A DNA stretch of 64,000 nucleotides from positions 18,449,911-18,513,910 of the forward strand of contig CM056578.1 in NCBI GenBank assembly GCA_029721435.1. The letters are read 5' to 3'. Source of the DNA: Gymnothorax reevesii (taxonomy: Eukaryota; Chordata; Actinopteri; Anguilliformes; Muraenidae). Numbering within the stretch: the stretch's first letter is position 1; each line of letters starts with the position of its first letter. The notes under the pieces were generated by a model. That model ran no database searches and was not told the origin of the DNA. It saw only the letters and a list, made by a program, of their open reading frames with translations. Shown one piece after another: positions 1 to 12,044 of the stretch. The translations under genes and the position numbers were made by a program.

Positions 1-720
1 AGAAGCTGCAGTGTTAGACCACAAATTCCTGCCTCACTCTAACCAATCAGAGGGCTCTGAGTGGAAAGTAAACCTCCCACTCCATCTCCTGATTAAGATA
101 TTCTGATTCAGTACAATACATTTTCAAAAGTAATAATTAGTCATATTTAGTATTCTGTTTTGCAATTCGCTATAACACAAAATGGAGAACTCGAATCAGA
201 GTGCTCCCATTTTAGGTGCGTTTGTAGCAGTAAAATAATGATTGCTAACGGGAAAAACAATTTGGGAGCACAACCAATAATTGGGATGCATTAGTGTGCT
301 TCAAAACTTTTCAAGTTGTGCTCCGTGAAAAATGAGGAAATGTTTGCGTAGTGCCCTGAAAATATGGATTTCGATCCAGGGAAATGGGAACAAAGCAGAA
401 AAGCTATTTGAGTCTCTGCTACACTTGTTTACATGGCAAAGGAATCTAAATCAGAATACACCGGAGAGAGGTGCCCGTCAACAGGAGGACAAAATGCATA
501 AATGTACCCGAAACACAATTTTATGATAAGCGCCAAGTCAGATGTTATCTCAAACCCAACAGTCATGCAAGCGCTCTGTGGATTTCAGAGGAATTTTCCA
601 TTTAAAAACTGCAGTCTGTAGCTCAAATTCATGCAGCAAGCACTAAGGATTATTTCTTTGAGGTTTTCTTTAACAAATCTTTTAGTAGGTTCTTGGCCCA
701 CAGTCTGCCAATTACAGCTG
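1..720. other. Unremarkable AT-rich intronic sequence
   Basis: No motif, repeat or exon-like signal was recognised. The one ORF (332-526) has no coding character or splice context. Confidence 0.5.
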
Positions 721-721
721 T

Positions 722-747
722 GTATTATTATTATTATTATTATTATT
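722..747. repeat. (ATT)n trinucleotide microsatellite
   Basis: About eight perfect units of the ATT trinucleotide. Confidence 0.95.
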
Positions 748-879
748 GCCATTTCAGCTTGAGATGGACACTTGAGCTCAATGTAATCGCCTTAAGACTC
801 AACTGAAATAAAGTCCAGTGGCAGCAATGATCACAACACGTACATGCCATACCTCAACAAGCCCCAACGCCATATTGTT

Positions 880-1024
880 GTGGCAGAGACCTTGGGGGTT
901 TCAAGAGCGGGCTTGACTCAAAGCTAGATACCATTGGGTCATTGAGTATCTGAAGTGATGTACTCACAGTAGTATAAAAAAACTGGTGAGCCTAGTTGGG
1001 CTGAACGGCCTGTTCTTGCCATTC
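880..1024 (+). mobile_element. Possible retroposon 3' body ahead of the pentanucleotide array
   Basis: The stretch containing TTGGGCTGAACGGCCTGTTC sits immediately before an ATGTT array. I recall similar GGGCTGAAtGGCCTGTTCTcgtc tails leading into ATGTT runs as a dispersed retroposon in several fish genomes. The left boundary is a guess and no target duplication was identified. Confidence 0.4.
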
Positions 1025-1190
1025 ATGTTATGTTATGTTATGTTATGTTATGTTATGTTATGTTATGTTATGTTATGTTATGTTATGTTATGTTATGTTA
1101 TGTTATGTTATGTTATGTTATGTTATGTTATGTTATGTTATGCTATGCTATGCTATGTTATGTTATGTTATGTTATGTTATGTTATGCTA
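1025..1190 (+). repeat. (ATGTT)n pentanucleotide array
   Basis: About 33 units over 166 bp, almost perfect, with a few ATGCT variants clustered near 1141-1157 and at the end. It produces spurious MLCYVMLCYV-type ORFs in several frames. Confidence 0.97.
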
Positions 1191-1875
1191 CGAAGTGTTG
1201 AGTTAACGTCGCATTGGGAATTTCACATTCATATTTATACTTCTGTCAGCTTTCATTTCATGAATTTCATTCAGCTTATATGAGCTGGTCCTTCAAAGAG
1301 CCAACCTCCCAATAACACAGAGCACACCAAGTCAAAGTTCAGAAATCACACAAAGTCACAGCCCTCATACTATATATAACATGCCTGTATTTCTCTGCAT
1401 TATTTATCAGCGGGTCGGATGCTGTTTATCTATTATTTATGCGGGTTGCAGGGTGCAATCACATAGCTTTCATCTGCATATTATCCACGGCTATATTTTT
1501 ATAGGTGGATAGTTACTCGCGTGGACCCGGGCTAAGTACCTCGCTCAAGGGGTGCAGCGGCTGTGTCTCGCGAGGGAATAAAATTCACAGCCCTCTCAAG
1601 ACGAGCTTTAACGCTCTGTCACAGCCGAGCGACCACAGGGATAAAAAGGGGTGAGCAGATACCCCCCCCCCATCCTCTAAATAACTGAGAGGGACACACT
1701 GTCCTGGAATCAGGGTGGGAGACAGAATCACTGTTTGAGTGAGAATAGAAGCTAGAGGCCAGATCAGTCCAGGCTGTATAGGGAAGGGAAAGTTTAATCC
1801 CAGCAGTTTAAGGACTAGGCCCTCTGGAATCTCCTGTAAAATTCTAGAGCTCCGGCTATCAGCAGTGATTGAGGT
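1191..1875. other. Intronic sequence without recognised features
   Basis: Mixed-composition DNA with a short C run near 1663-1672. The 102-aa minus ORF at 1585-1893 shows no family resemblance. Confidence 0.45.
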
Positions 1876-2005
1876 GATCAGCAGTAGAATCATATTGTGA
1901 CATCAGCAGTAGAATCATATTGTGACATCAGCAGTAGAATCATATTGTGACATCAGCAGTAGAATCGTATAGTCACATCAGCAGTAGAATAATATTGTGA
2001 CATCG
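1876..2005 (+). repeat. 25-bp tandem repeat, about five copies
   Basis: Units of the form catcagcagtagaatcatat plus tgtga repeat five times. The first three are identical and the last two have point changes. Degenerate fragments continue to about 2085. Confidence 0.93.
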
Positions 2006-2340
2006 ACTGAGGGATAGTATTAAGATATGAGCAGGAGAATAGCAATGTAACATCAGCAGTGATATAACATAGTGCCATCAGCAAGGCTTTGTTCAGCACA
2101 GAACACTCTAATTACAGTCCATGCTTACATCATATAGGGATGACACAGTATTGTGGGGGAGTTGGATCGCCCCACACTGATGTCTGGAGTTCCAGCATTG
2201 CGCCCTCTCGGTGGGGCGACTGCGCCGACAGCTGAGTGTCTAATGAGAGCTCTGAGCAGGACTCGCTCACATTTTATAAGAGCTCTTACCCTATCTGTGT
2301 CTCTGAAATCATATTGGCTCACCCACAATCCCCCACCTGA
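2006..2340. other. Intronic sequence between tandem repeat and CT-rich tract
   Basis: Beyond the degenerate end of the 25-bp repeat nothing is recognised. A GC-richer patch lies at about 2160-2240. Confidence 0.4.
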
Positions 2341-2830
2341 ATGACTCCTCCCTCAGATTCCATTCCACTGAGCGCCTCACAGCTGCTATTCATCACTCCA
2401 TCTTGCTCCCTCTCTGACTTCTCTCCATCCCTCTTCCTGTCTTTCTCTCTCTCTGCCCACCTCTCCCTCCTCCATCTTCCCCTCCTAGTCTCTCTTTCCA
2501 CACCTCCACTCAAATACCTCTTTTCCATCTCCGTCAATCCGACTGCAGATTTCTTCGCTATCTTCCCCTCTTGATCTCTGTCCATCACCGTCCACCTCTC
2601 TCCACCCACTCCCTCACTCGTCTTCCCCATGTGTGTCCGCTTCCTGTTTCTCTCCCTACATCTCATTCCCTTGACCCATTCTTCCTCCCTCCCTGCCTCT
2701 CTTCATCTTTCCATACATCCCTCTCTTGATCCATCCTCTTCTCCCTCCTATCCTCACTCAGTGCTTCTGCCTCTCTCCCTCTTTTTCTCTCAGTCTATCT
2801 CACCATTACACATCCTCCTCTCTCTCCTGG
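2341..2830 (+). repeat. CT-rich polypyrimidine tract
   Basis: About 490 bp dominated by C and T on the plus strand (CTCTCC, CCTCC and TCTCTC blocks). It gives long but meaningless open frames on both strands. Confidence 0.85.
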
Positions 2831-3080
2831 TCTATCTCCTCTACATACCACACCCACACCCCCACATTCAGTACTCCATACAGGATATAACAAACTACCC
2901 AACCCCCCTGCACCTAATTCTTCATACTGGATAGACAAAGTATAGTCACACCTATAGTTCCTACGGCATCTAAAATTTTGCAGGCGTTTTTTTGGTAAAA
3001 CTATGATAATAAAAAAAGCCACAAAAGCAGAATAATCAGATCAGCTGTTTCATTTATTTATAGCAGGACAGCGCAGTGAT

Positions 3081-3299
3081 TTAATGATCACTTGAGTGAA
3101 TTTCTCTTATTTGTTTCTTTTCAAAAAACTTTACCACTCTGTTATGCATGCTCGCAGCCTCCTTGGTGGCAGCCTGTGATCCAGATCTTGCCATCTCGTG
3201 AGCCTTGTTTGCCACTTCATAGTAACGTAACTGAAAAAGCTGTGCCGCTTGCATCAAAAGGCTCTTCTCGCTTGCTGATACAGTTGATGTTGCCCGCAT
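3081..3299 (-). pseudogene. Exon-like ORF of unknown family, 72 codons, possibly transposon-derived
   Basis: The minus-strand ORF opens MRATSTVSASEKSLLMQAAQ and ends QIREIHSSDH with a stop. It is low in repeats, has a balanced amino-acid mix, and a helical, charged centre (YYEVANKAHEMARSGSQ, then NRVVKFFEKK). An in-frame stop sits directly before the ATG, so it is either a tiny ORF or the last exon of something whose acceptor lies inside it (CTGTATCAG near 3276). I do not recognise the family. It does not match teneurin. A degraded transposon or retrocopy fragment is the likeliest explanation, but a chance ORF cannot be excluded. Confidence 0.3.
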
Positions 3300-4199
3300 T
3301 CAAGTGACTCAAGTGTCACCCAAAATAATTCCCTTTCACATTTTCCCTTTAGCAGGACATTTTGCAATGATAGGCGACTGTATAAGACTAAACATTAATA
3401 TGCTGCTTTTCCACTTCTGTTAGTCAAAGTTAAGGAGTCAAAATTTATGGGGCATCACATTTTTGTAGTGCCGGTGACTTCCTGTTTGTGTGGAGGAAAC
3501 TGAAAGGGGAATGTGGCGACCGCTGATTTTGGCATTGAGAACCGTGGCAACTACAGGCGCAGACATGTCAACGACCCACTTTCCTGCACCTAGTGCTCTG
3601 TGCTGGATGGATCGAACCACCCACCCTCCTTCGCCTGTGTGTCAAGCACGGGCCTACATCAGGCTTGCCTTCCTCCCAGCTACCAAGAGGGAGTTCATTA
3701 CTGCGGCCCGTGTCCCAGTTTACTAAGGGATGGCACCAATTATTACTATTTTTTCCCATTTGTAATTTGTCACTATGTGGTAAATGATAGAATGCATAGG
3801 GTAAAAGGAATAAATAAAACAGTGAGGTAAGAAAGCCTCATCTCTGAGCAATATAAACTAGGTAAGATGAAATGAAGTCCCTTAATGGGAACATACTGGC
3901 AGTGAAATAGTGTGTGTAATGTAAAGGGAATGGAAGCGGTGCTTTGTAGAACGTAAGATGAAAGGAATCGAGAGCCCACCTGGGGGCTCGCGTGTGCAGA
4001 GGAATCAAGTACCGAGGGAGTCACAGGCCACCTGGAGTGCCCGGGCACAAGATTTCAGCCAATCGCAGCCTGCTATTTTTTTGTGTCACCTCTTGCATTT
4101 TTTTTTTTTTGGCTTTGAGCGCAGCCACTCAAAAGTGTAAATGCACATCCATGGACGTGCGAGTACCTACTGTGTGTATGCCCATACACCTGTATTAGC
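3300..4199. other. Intronic sequence without recognised features
   Basis: Moderately AT-rich with a T run at about 4099-4111. Overlapping short ORFs at 3438-3830 lack coding character. Confidence 0.4.
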
Positions 4200-4425
4200 A
4201 AGCATGCATGTGCATGTGTAGTCACAAACGCAAACATATGCGCATGCACACAAACTTACAGACAGGCACAGACAAAACATACAGAGCCTCACACACTCAC
4301 GGACACACACAGGCATGCTCACACACAGGTATGCATTAAAACACAGCAGAGGCACACAAACGGATACAGGATACAGGCACACACACCAAAAAAAAAAAAA
4401 AAAACCACACACACACACACACAGC
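4200..4425 (+). repeat. CA-rich degenerate microsatellite with A run
   Basis: Imperfect CA/GCA/CAG-rich DNA, an 18-base A run near 4387-4404 and a pure CA stretch after it. Confidence 0.9.
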
Positions 4426-4649
4426 CAGAGACCCTGCTCCTTTAATATTTCTAAGTCACGCATCATTAGATAAAAATAAAGAAAGAGAGAAAGAGATGGC
4501 GAAAGACCATAAAAGAAGCAACATAAAACTAAGGGCCATTGTGATTTGCTGAGAGCCTCTTTGACTGACACGCAGTGACAGGCATGCAGAGTTAAGGCCA
4601 CTGTGTGGCAGGTGCTGGTTTAGCCCCATAATCCTCTCAAATAAACCTG

Positions 4650-6550
4650 AAGGAGGACTAAAGACAACTGCACAGGAGTGACATAATCACCCTTACCTGA
4701 GGGCCAAATAAAGACAACTGCACAGGGGTGAGATAGTCACCTGTACCAGAGGGCCAAATAAAGACAACTGTACAGGAGTGAGATAGTCACCTGTACCAGA
4801 GGGCCAAATAAAGACAACTGTACAGGAGTGAGATAGTCACTTGTACCAGAGGGCCAAATAAAGATAACTGTACAGGGGTGAGATAGTCACCTGTACCAGA
4901 GGGCCAAATAAAGACAACTGTACAGGGGTGAGATGGTCACCTGTACCAGAGGGCCAAATAAAGACAACTGTACAGGGGTGAGATAGTCACCTGTACCAGA
5001 GGGCCAAATAAAGACAACTGTACAGGAGTGAGATAGTCACCTGTACCAGAGGGCCAAATAAAGACAACAGCACAGGGGTGGGATAATCACCTGTACCAGA
5101 GGGCCAAATAAAGACAACTGGACAGGAGTGAGATAGTCACCTGTACCAGAGGGCCAAATAAAGACAACTGCACAGGGGTGAGATAATCACCTGTACTAGA
5201 GGGCCAAATAAAGACAACTGCACAGGAGTGAGATAGTCACTTGTACCAGAGGGCCAAATAAAGATAACTGTACAGGGGTGAGATAGTCACCTGTACCAGA
5301 GGGCTAAATAAAGACAACTGTACAGGGGTGAGATGGTCACCTGTACCAGAGGGCCAAATAAAGACAACTGTACAGGGGTGAGATAGTCACCTGTACCAGA
5401 GGGCCAAATAAAGACAACTGTACAGGAGTGAGATAGTCACCTGTACCAGAGGGCCAAATAAAGACAACTGCACAGGGGTGGGATAATCACCTGTGGCAGA
5501 GGGCCAAATAAAGACAACTGGACAGGAGTGAGATAGTCACCTGTACCAGAGGGCCAAATAAAGACAACTGCACAGGAGTGAGATAGTCACTTATACGAGA
5601 GGGCCAAATAAAGACAACTGTACAGGGGTGAGATAGTCACCTGTACCAGAGGGCCAAATAAAGACAACTGTACAGGGGTGAGATAGTCACCTGTACCAGA
5701 GGGCCAAATAAAGACAACTGTACAGGGGTGAGATAGTCACCTGTACCAGAGGGCCAAATAAAGACAACTGTACAGGGGTGAGATAGTCACCTGTACCAGA
5801 GGGCCAAATAAACACAACTGTACAGGCATGAGATAGTCACCTGTACCAGAGGACCAAATAAAGACAACTGTACAGGGGTGAGATAGTCACCTGTACCAGA
5901 GGGCCAAATAAAGACAACTGTACAGGGGTGAGATAGTCACCTGTACCAGAGGGCCAAATAAAGACAACTGTACAGGGGTGAGATAGTCACCTGTACCAGA
6001 GGGCCAAATAAAGACAACTGTACAGGGGTGAGATAGTCACCTGTACCAGAGGGCCAAATAAACACAACTGTACAGGGGTGATATAATCACCTGCACCAGA
6101 GGGCCAAATAAAGACAACTGTACAGGGGTGAGATAGTCACCTGTACCAGAGGGCCAAATAAAGACAACTGTACAGGGGTGAGATAGTCACCTGTACCAGA
6201 GGGCCAAAAAAAGTCAACTGAACAGGGGGAGATAGTCACCTGTACCAGAGGGCCAAATAAAGACAACTGCACAGGAGTGAGATGGTCACCTGTACCAGAG
6301 GGCCAAATAAATACAACTGTACAGGAGTGAGATAGTCAACTGTACCAGAGGGCCAAATAAAGACAACTGTACAGGGGTGAGATAGTCACCTGTACCGGAG
6401 AGCCAAATAAATACAACTGTACAGGAGTGAGATTGTCACCTGTACCAGAGGGAAAAATAAAGACAACTGCACAGGGGTGCAACAGTCACCTGTGGCTGAA
6501 GGCAAACTGAGGACAACTGCACAGGGGCGAGATGGTCTCGTGTAGCATAT
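4650..6550 (+). repeat. 50-bp minisatellite, about 38 copies, with higher-order structure
   Basis: The unit is 50 bp: gggccaaataaagacaactg, then tacaggggtgagatagtcac, then ctgtaccaga. Copies stay in exact 50-bp register from about 4700 to 6220, where one unit loses a base. The last five or six copies and the first are degenerate. Variant units (aagataactg, agatggtcac, ggataatcac, gacaggagtg) recur in the same order from 4841 and again from 5241, giving a 400-bp higher-order period. Because 50 is not a multiple of three, the ORFs crossing it are artefacts. Confidence 0.98.
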
Positions 6551-7299
6551 GGACGTGGATAAAACTGTGGCCATAGACCAGCTTAGCCGATAACAACCTC
6601 CCAAGTGAGAGTGAGGTGTTCTGAGGAACGAACAGAGCTCTCCGTCAGTGATGTCATGTGCTCCGGGTATTTTACTTCTTTATTCATCCCTTAATATTAC
6701 ACTGTTATTAGAGCGCTCTGTTTCACATTCTGTTGACCTACTTTAGAAACATGTGAGACAAATGTACTCATTTTTTACTTCTATTATCATTATTGTTATT
6801 ACGATGATGATAAATTCTAACATTATTCCATTTTCTACCTCAGAAAAAACACATTTATGAGTTCACTCTAATGCAGCGTTTGCCAGAGGAAATGAACCCC
6901 ATTCAAAGTCATAATCAGATGACCTGCATGTTATTATTCCATTGTAGTTACCATGTGCCCTCCTTGCAGCTTCTGTAGCGAAATGACATAGCAATAAGTT
7001 ATGACAAGACGTGGCTTTGTGGGCAGTGGCAGGGCCGATGAAGTTAAAGATGCGGTTTCGCTCTTTCGGAATTCAGGGGCTGATATTGGCGCAGTAGATA
7101 AAGGAGGCGTGGCTATAAGAGTGAGGAGGATAGTGTGGACAGCTGGAGACGAGAGGCAGGAAGACGAAGTGAGAATCTGGAAGGACAGGGCAGCGATGTG
7201 CTTCCAAAATGAAGTCAGCAGCTATGTGTGGAACTGCAGATAAAATCGATAATCCTAACTGCAGCTCAGAGCTTCTCCGGGTTTACAGGGACACAATTA
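6551..7299. other. Intronic sequence without recognised features
   Basis: Starts at the decayed end of the minisatellite and is then AT-rich. The 80-codon plus ORF at 7001-7243 has no recognisable domain. Confidence 0.4.
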
Positions 7300-7591
7300 C
7301 GAATTCTTGCACAAACGCACACGAACACGTGTGCATAAACAGTCATATAAACATATATGGATGAAGAGACAAAAATGCTGGCGCACACACACACACACAC
7401 ACACACGCATACAAACAGGTGCACATGCAAACACAAAAAACATGTATCCACACACACAAGCACACACATGATAATGAACAGACAAATATGCATGCGCACA
7501 CGTGCATCCAAACAATGCACAGCCCAAAACACACACACCCACACACACACACACACGCAAGCACACTTACACACAAGCACACGCACGCACA

Positions 7592-7645
<54 letters not shown>
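7300..7645 (+). repeat. CA-rich compound microsatellite
   Basis: Pure CA runs (7384-7406, 7530-7555, 7606-7642) are joined by degenerate CA, GCAC and CACG units. All ORFs in it encode Thr-His or Val-Cys strings and are artefacts. Confidence 0.96.
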
Positions 7646-7646
<1 letters not shown>

Positions 7647-9009
7647 TTTTACTCACTAAAAAAACACTGCTCTGACCTTAACTCTGCCAGACCAGTCCAG
7701 ACTGATTAATTACCTGTCCGATTTGCACTTAAGATTCTGAGATCAATTGACAGGGCAGCGGACATGTGAAACAGCCAATGGACCAATCAGAACTCATTAC
7801 AGGAACTCCTACTCGGCCAAATCCACAGGCCACGACGGAAGCCACTAAAACTGCATAAAAAAGCAATAAAATTATTCATGCGAAGGAGCCTTGGGGTTAT
7901 AAATTGTGAAAACAAAATATAGAATATAGATGCAGACAGGGAAAAAAAAATGAAAAACGAACATTATAGGACATAAAAACAAATATACGAGCAATACAAA
8001 AGTGAGTATCGGTAAAGTTTAAAATTCGTATTGTAAAATCAGTATCATGTAAATAGAGAACGATCAGGCATTTTCACTCATAAGAGATGAACATTAGAGA
8101 GATACAAACAGACTGTGAAAAATGTTAGCGTTTATAAGGCAAACACAGCTAAAAATGATGAGATAGGCTAACAGATGCCGTGGCAAGTTTTCGTTACTAA
8201 AAAAAAGTCCATCAAAAATATCCACCTGCTTATGAAATTCATGAATATAAATCTACTCAGTCATCCACCTACCCCCCTGCTATACCTGGGTGGAACACTT
8301 TTTTTTATGCCACATCCAACTGCCTAAAGTAGCTGTATAAGAGTGACACTCGAATCACATTCTCCACGGTGTTCCATGCGATGACACTTCAAATACCAAT
8401 GACTTCCATATTCTGCACAAAAAAAGGCCCCGAAATAGACTAACAGGTGTTAAAGCGCCTCTCCTCTTTGAACATACAGTGCAGCAGTCGCTGACATTTA
8501 TTCGATACTCCTCGGCTGGCAGTGCAGCGGAGTTATGGACTGCACTGACAGAGGGTGTCTGCAATGGGAGTGCACGTGTATGCTTGTGTCTGCGTGCCTC
8601 TGCGTGCATGTATGTTGTGTGTATACAAGAGTACCTTTGCGCACAAGCATGCACACAAGTGAGTCTGATAGTGTCTCAGTCAGCATTGTGGTCATTTCAC
8701 ACGAGCAAATGTTAATTTCTATAGAGGCTTGAGCCACTGCTTGTGTGTGAATTAAGTGAATGCATACACACATTGAACGAAAACAATAAGACTCACAGAT
8801 GAAGCAAATCGTGTCACTTATTTTGTAACTAAAGCAAATGTCAAGCTCTACCAGCAGAAGCTAGACGGTAAATGAACAGTCAGTTCACATAGTTGACATG
8901 TTGGATGCACGAGTAATGGGTCCAAAGTGACTTTGACAAGGGTAAAATCCTTATGGACAGATGAGTGGGCCAGAGCTTCTCTGAAGTGGCAAGGCCTTTT
9001 GGGGTGCTA
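7646..9009. other. Intronic sequence with a short TG-rich stretch
   Basis: AT-rich from 7850 to 8300. A TG-rich degenerate stretch lies at 8570-8640. No exon or mobile element was recognised. Confidence 0.4.
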
Positions 9010-9081
9010 CCAGTCAACAGTGGCGAGGACGGACTGACAGTGGTCCCAGTCAACAGTGGCGAGGAAGGACTGACAGTGGTC
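9010..9081 (+). repeat. 36-bp tandem duplication
   Basis: Two adjacent 36-bp copies beginning ccagtcaacagtggcgagga differ at a single base (c/a at position 20). This suggests a recent duplication. Confidence 0.93.
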
Positions 9082-9814
9082 CAAGGTTTGAAAAACCATG
9101 AGCCGGTGACAGAGTGCTGGGCACCCAAGGCTCATCGATGCACAAGGGCAACAAAGGCCATCTCGTCTGGTCAGCAATGACAGAAGGGCAGATAATTTTC
9201 ATACTTACTTGAAGAATGCGTCAAAACAGACAGTGTGTCACACCCTGCTGCATATGGTACTTTGTACCTGCAGACCGGTCAGAGTGCCCATTCTAAGCCC
9301 AGTCCACTGCTGCAAGCGCCTACAATGGTGTGTGCAGAGGGTGTGTTTGGGCTATTCTAACATTTGGGTGCATTTGTGACAGACAAAGAAAGTGACAGCG
9401 AGAAAGAGGTTGAGTTGGGGTGCTATATGAGGTAATGAGTAGCCATGAATCCCGTACATCGTTTGAGCGGAGGAGCGGGCTAAGGTGTCTGAACTAATCC
9501 TCCACCATTTCCCAAAGCCCAGCCAGAGTGAAAGCTAATGTGCTTAGGTGCAAATCAATGCGTACGTGTCATAAGGATGTAAAGATAAATCACACAATTG
9601 TACCTCCCACACATATCTGGAAATGAAACTGACACACATACGCACACACACACATGGAAAGTCATGCACAGGTGCATGTTTCTTGTCATAAGCTCAATCT
9701 ATCTTATGTTGGTTATCTGAACAGAATTATAACAATGTGCAAATGTGAAAACTGCTAATTGCAGGTACACAGCCATCTCAGCACTTGCAAGGCGAGGGTT
9801 TCAGCCGCTTGCTG
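9082..9814. other. Intronic sequence without recognised features
   Basis: Contains a short CA-rich stretch near 9635-9655 and nothing else recognisable. Confidence 0.4.
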
Positions 9815-9930
9815 CATTAAATTACATTACCTTCACTCAGCAGATGCTTTCATCCAATGTAAGGCACAATAAGTGCATAATGGAGCACCTAGCATCACTT
9901 ATCCATTGCCCTGAACATACAGTCTAGTTG
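9815..9930 (+). mobile_element. Degenerate copy of a common teleost dispersed repeat
   Basis: The text attacattaccttcactcag followed by cagatgctttcatccaatgt resembles the widespread fish motif acattTAGCAGAcGCTTTtATCCAaaGcgactta. The match is from memory and the element's class is uncertain. Confidence 0.45.
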
Positions 9931-11760
9931 AGGGAGTAAATACGTGTCAGATACATCAGTAAGTTGCTCACGTTAGGAAGTGAGGCATGATTACCATTGG
10001 TGCATCTCAATTCTCTTAAATTCCATCCATGTTTCCCTTACCTGTCTTTTCTCGGTGTCTTGGCCCCTTCAACCGAGAAAACATGGCGAGAAAGGAAATC
10101 ATGCAAGATGAGAAGAAACGAGGATGTGTGTTCTTAGGGAAATGAGATGTTCTTTCCTCTAAATGGCCACGCGAAGCGACGTCCATTTCTGATGGCGGAG
10201 CAGAGCTGAGTCTGCTGGCTGCATCTGTCATAACCGATTACCATCATGTCTCTCAGCTGAAGTGTTTCAGGAGAGCTGGTTGCGTATATCCTCACTCAGG
10301 TCTCCTCAAAGATCCCTCCTAGCAGCAGAAATAAAAGCTTTATGATGGCCTGCAAGACAGTGGATCCGGAAGAACTTCTTCTTCAAGAGAGAACCGAGGA
10401 TATATCGAAAAACAGAATGGAGATGATGTACCCATAGTCAACTTCAAGGAGATGGATGCAACCACAACTTGAGAGTAATAGATGAGGATAAAAGTGCGAC
10501 TTAAATGGGCTACTCACAATGTTAATGTTTTAAAATTGTACCGATTTCACCAGCATCTAGTCAACATGCCAAGATATCGCCACAGGTCATTCTGAACTGT
10601 GCCTCCTGACTCATCGAGAGCCCAGCAGAAGTATTCAGTCGGAATATCACCCCATCCGTGTAGATGGCTTTGAGATGAAAAGAGAATGTGAACAGAAATA
10701 TTTATAATTTTGTTCGGTCCGTGTTTTGCCGTGAGCAAGAGGGGCACGTAAAGGACCAATTCCCTAGATCTCTTGCGACGGCTTGTTGAGAATTCAAACA
10801 GCTCGACAGACCGCCTGACCTGAGAAACCTTTCACGACAATCCCGCCGCAATCGAGAGCCGCGATGCCTCCACGTTGCGCCGTCATTAGCGTTAAGCCTG
10901 TATTCATGTATTATTTAAAATACATAATGGGTTATCTTTAATGACCTCATGAGAAATAAAATATTCAGCCCGTTGTTAGCGAGAAAGACGCTAACAGAAC
11001 GGTATTAATTTCCAACCTGATGTGGACCCCTTATGCTGAGGGAGGGAAAATCTCTACCGCAGGGGAATGGAATACCGCTAACTCTCCCAGAAATGCCGAA
11101 CTCTGACCTCCAAACGCAGGAACGCCCTTGAAAAGCCACCTTAAGTTTTTATCAGCTCGCCCACATAGTCTGATTCTCTACGTGAAACCGATAAAATGCT
11201 CACATAGGCTTGGGAAATCATGTCAAAGGCCATGCAGAAACATAAAGCCTAGAAATCCTGAGACCAGCACGTGCGCGGAAAACTAAATGAGAACATTGAG
11301 GATCTCAATGTGGATTCAAATGCAAATGTGATAGCCTGCTTTGCACATATGGGCAGTAAGCACATACACACGCGTGCAGACACGTACCCGCGGAAATGCA
11401 AATAGACTCGCGCCAATTTAAAATCCACTCTTGGGTCCGCAGAAACACGTCAGCTGCGAACACATTCATTCGGAGAGACGATGCACATGCGCATGGAACC
11501 GTGAGTAATGGTTTAAACTGAGACCAGAACCAGGACGAAGCAGATGCTAACACAAAAGGGGGCTAATTAATATGAAAGAAAGCAGCATAGCACAAATGCC
11601 GAGGCAGACTATGGGCTTCCCCCATTCACAGCTACCTGCAGTACAGCCCCTCTGATGCTGCCGCTGCACCTCGTCCCAGCCTCTCTCCCTCTCTGCTCTA
11701 CCCTTCTAAAATATCTTTTTTTTCCTCTTTGATGCGGCGCTGGAGCAGACGTGGTGTTTG
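9931..11760. other. Long intronic stretch with no recognised element
   Basis: Mixed composition. The region 10760-11260 has runs of non-repetitive, moderately GC sequence that might be conserved non-coding DNA, which only alignment can show. Confidence 0.35.
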
Positions 11761-11924
11761 AGTTCAGCTCTCAGGTTTGAGAACTGAGTTGCGGCGGCGT
11801 AAAGACGCAGAAAACGCTTGCAGACAGTTTACAGAGGAGGCCGCACAGGTGCGGTGCGAGTGTGCGGAGGAATCGGCAAACTGCACCCCACCCCCCTTAC
11901 CTCCATAAACCCCACTCGTCCCAT

Positions 11925-11943
11925 CGCACCCCCCCCCCCCCCA
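11925..11943 (+). repeat. C homopolymer run
   Basis: About 14 consecutive C, within a C-rich stretch from 11881 to 11975. Confidence 0.9.
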
Positions 11944-12044
11944 TTCCTCCATACTCCCACAGCCCCTTTTCCCCCTCCTTCCTCTTTTAATTTCAGGGCT
12001 TTTATGGAGACATTGACCACTGAAGGAAGACAATCAATCTGCAG

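Noticed and set aside
986..1283. MLCYVMLCYV ORFs
   Set aside because: Translation of the ATGTT pentanucleotide array; open only because the unit lacks stops in these frames.
3590..3690. Possible tRNA-like or tRNA-SINE segment (minus) with ggttcgatcc
   Set aside because: A B-box-like string is present but no A box at the right spacing and no cloverleaf could be drawn.
6087..6604. Repetitive minus-strand ORFs (QLSLFGPLVQVT type)
   Set aside because: They cross the 50-bp minisatellite, and a 50-bp unit cannot keep one reading frame as a real protein repeat would.
7266..7709. Cys/Val-rich and Thr/His-rich ORFs
   Set aside because: CA/GT microsatellite translations on both strands.
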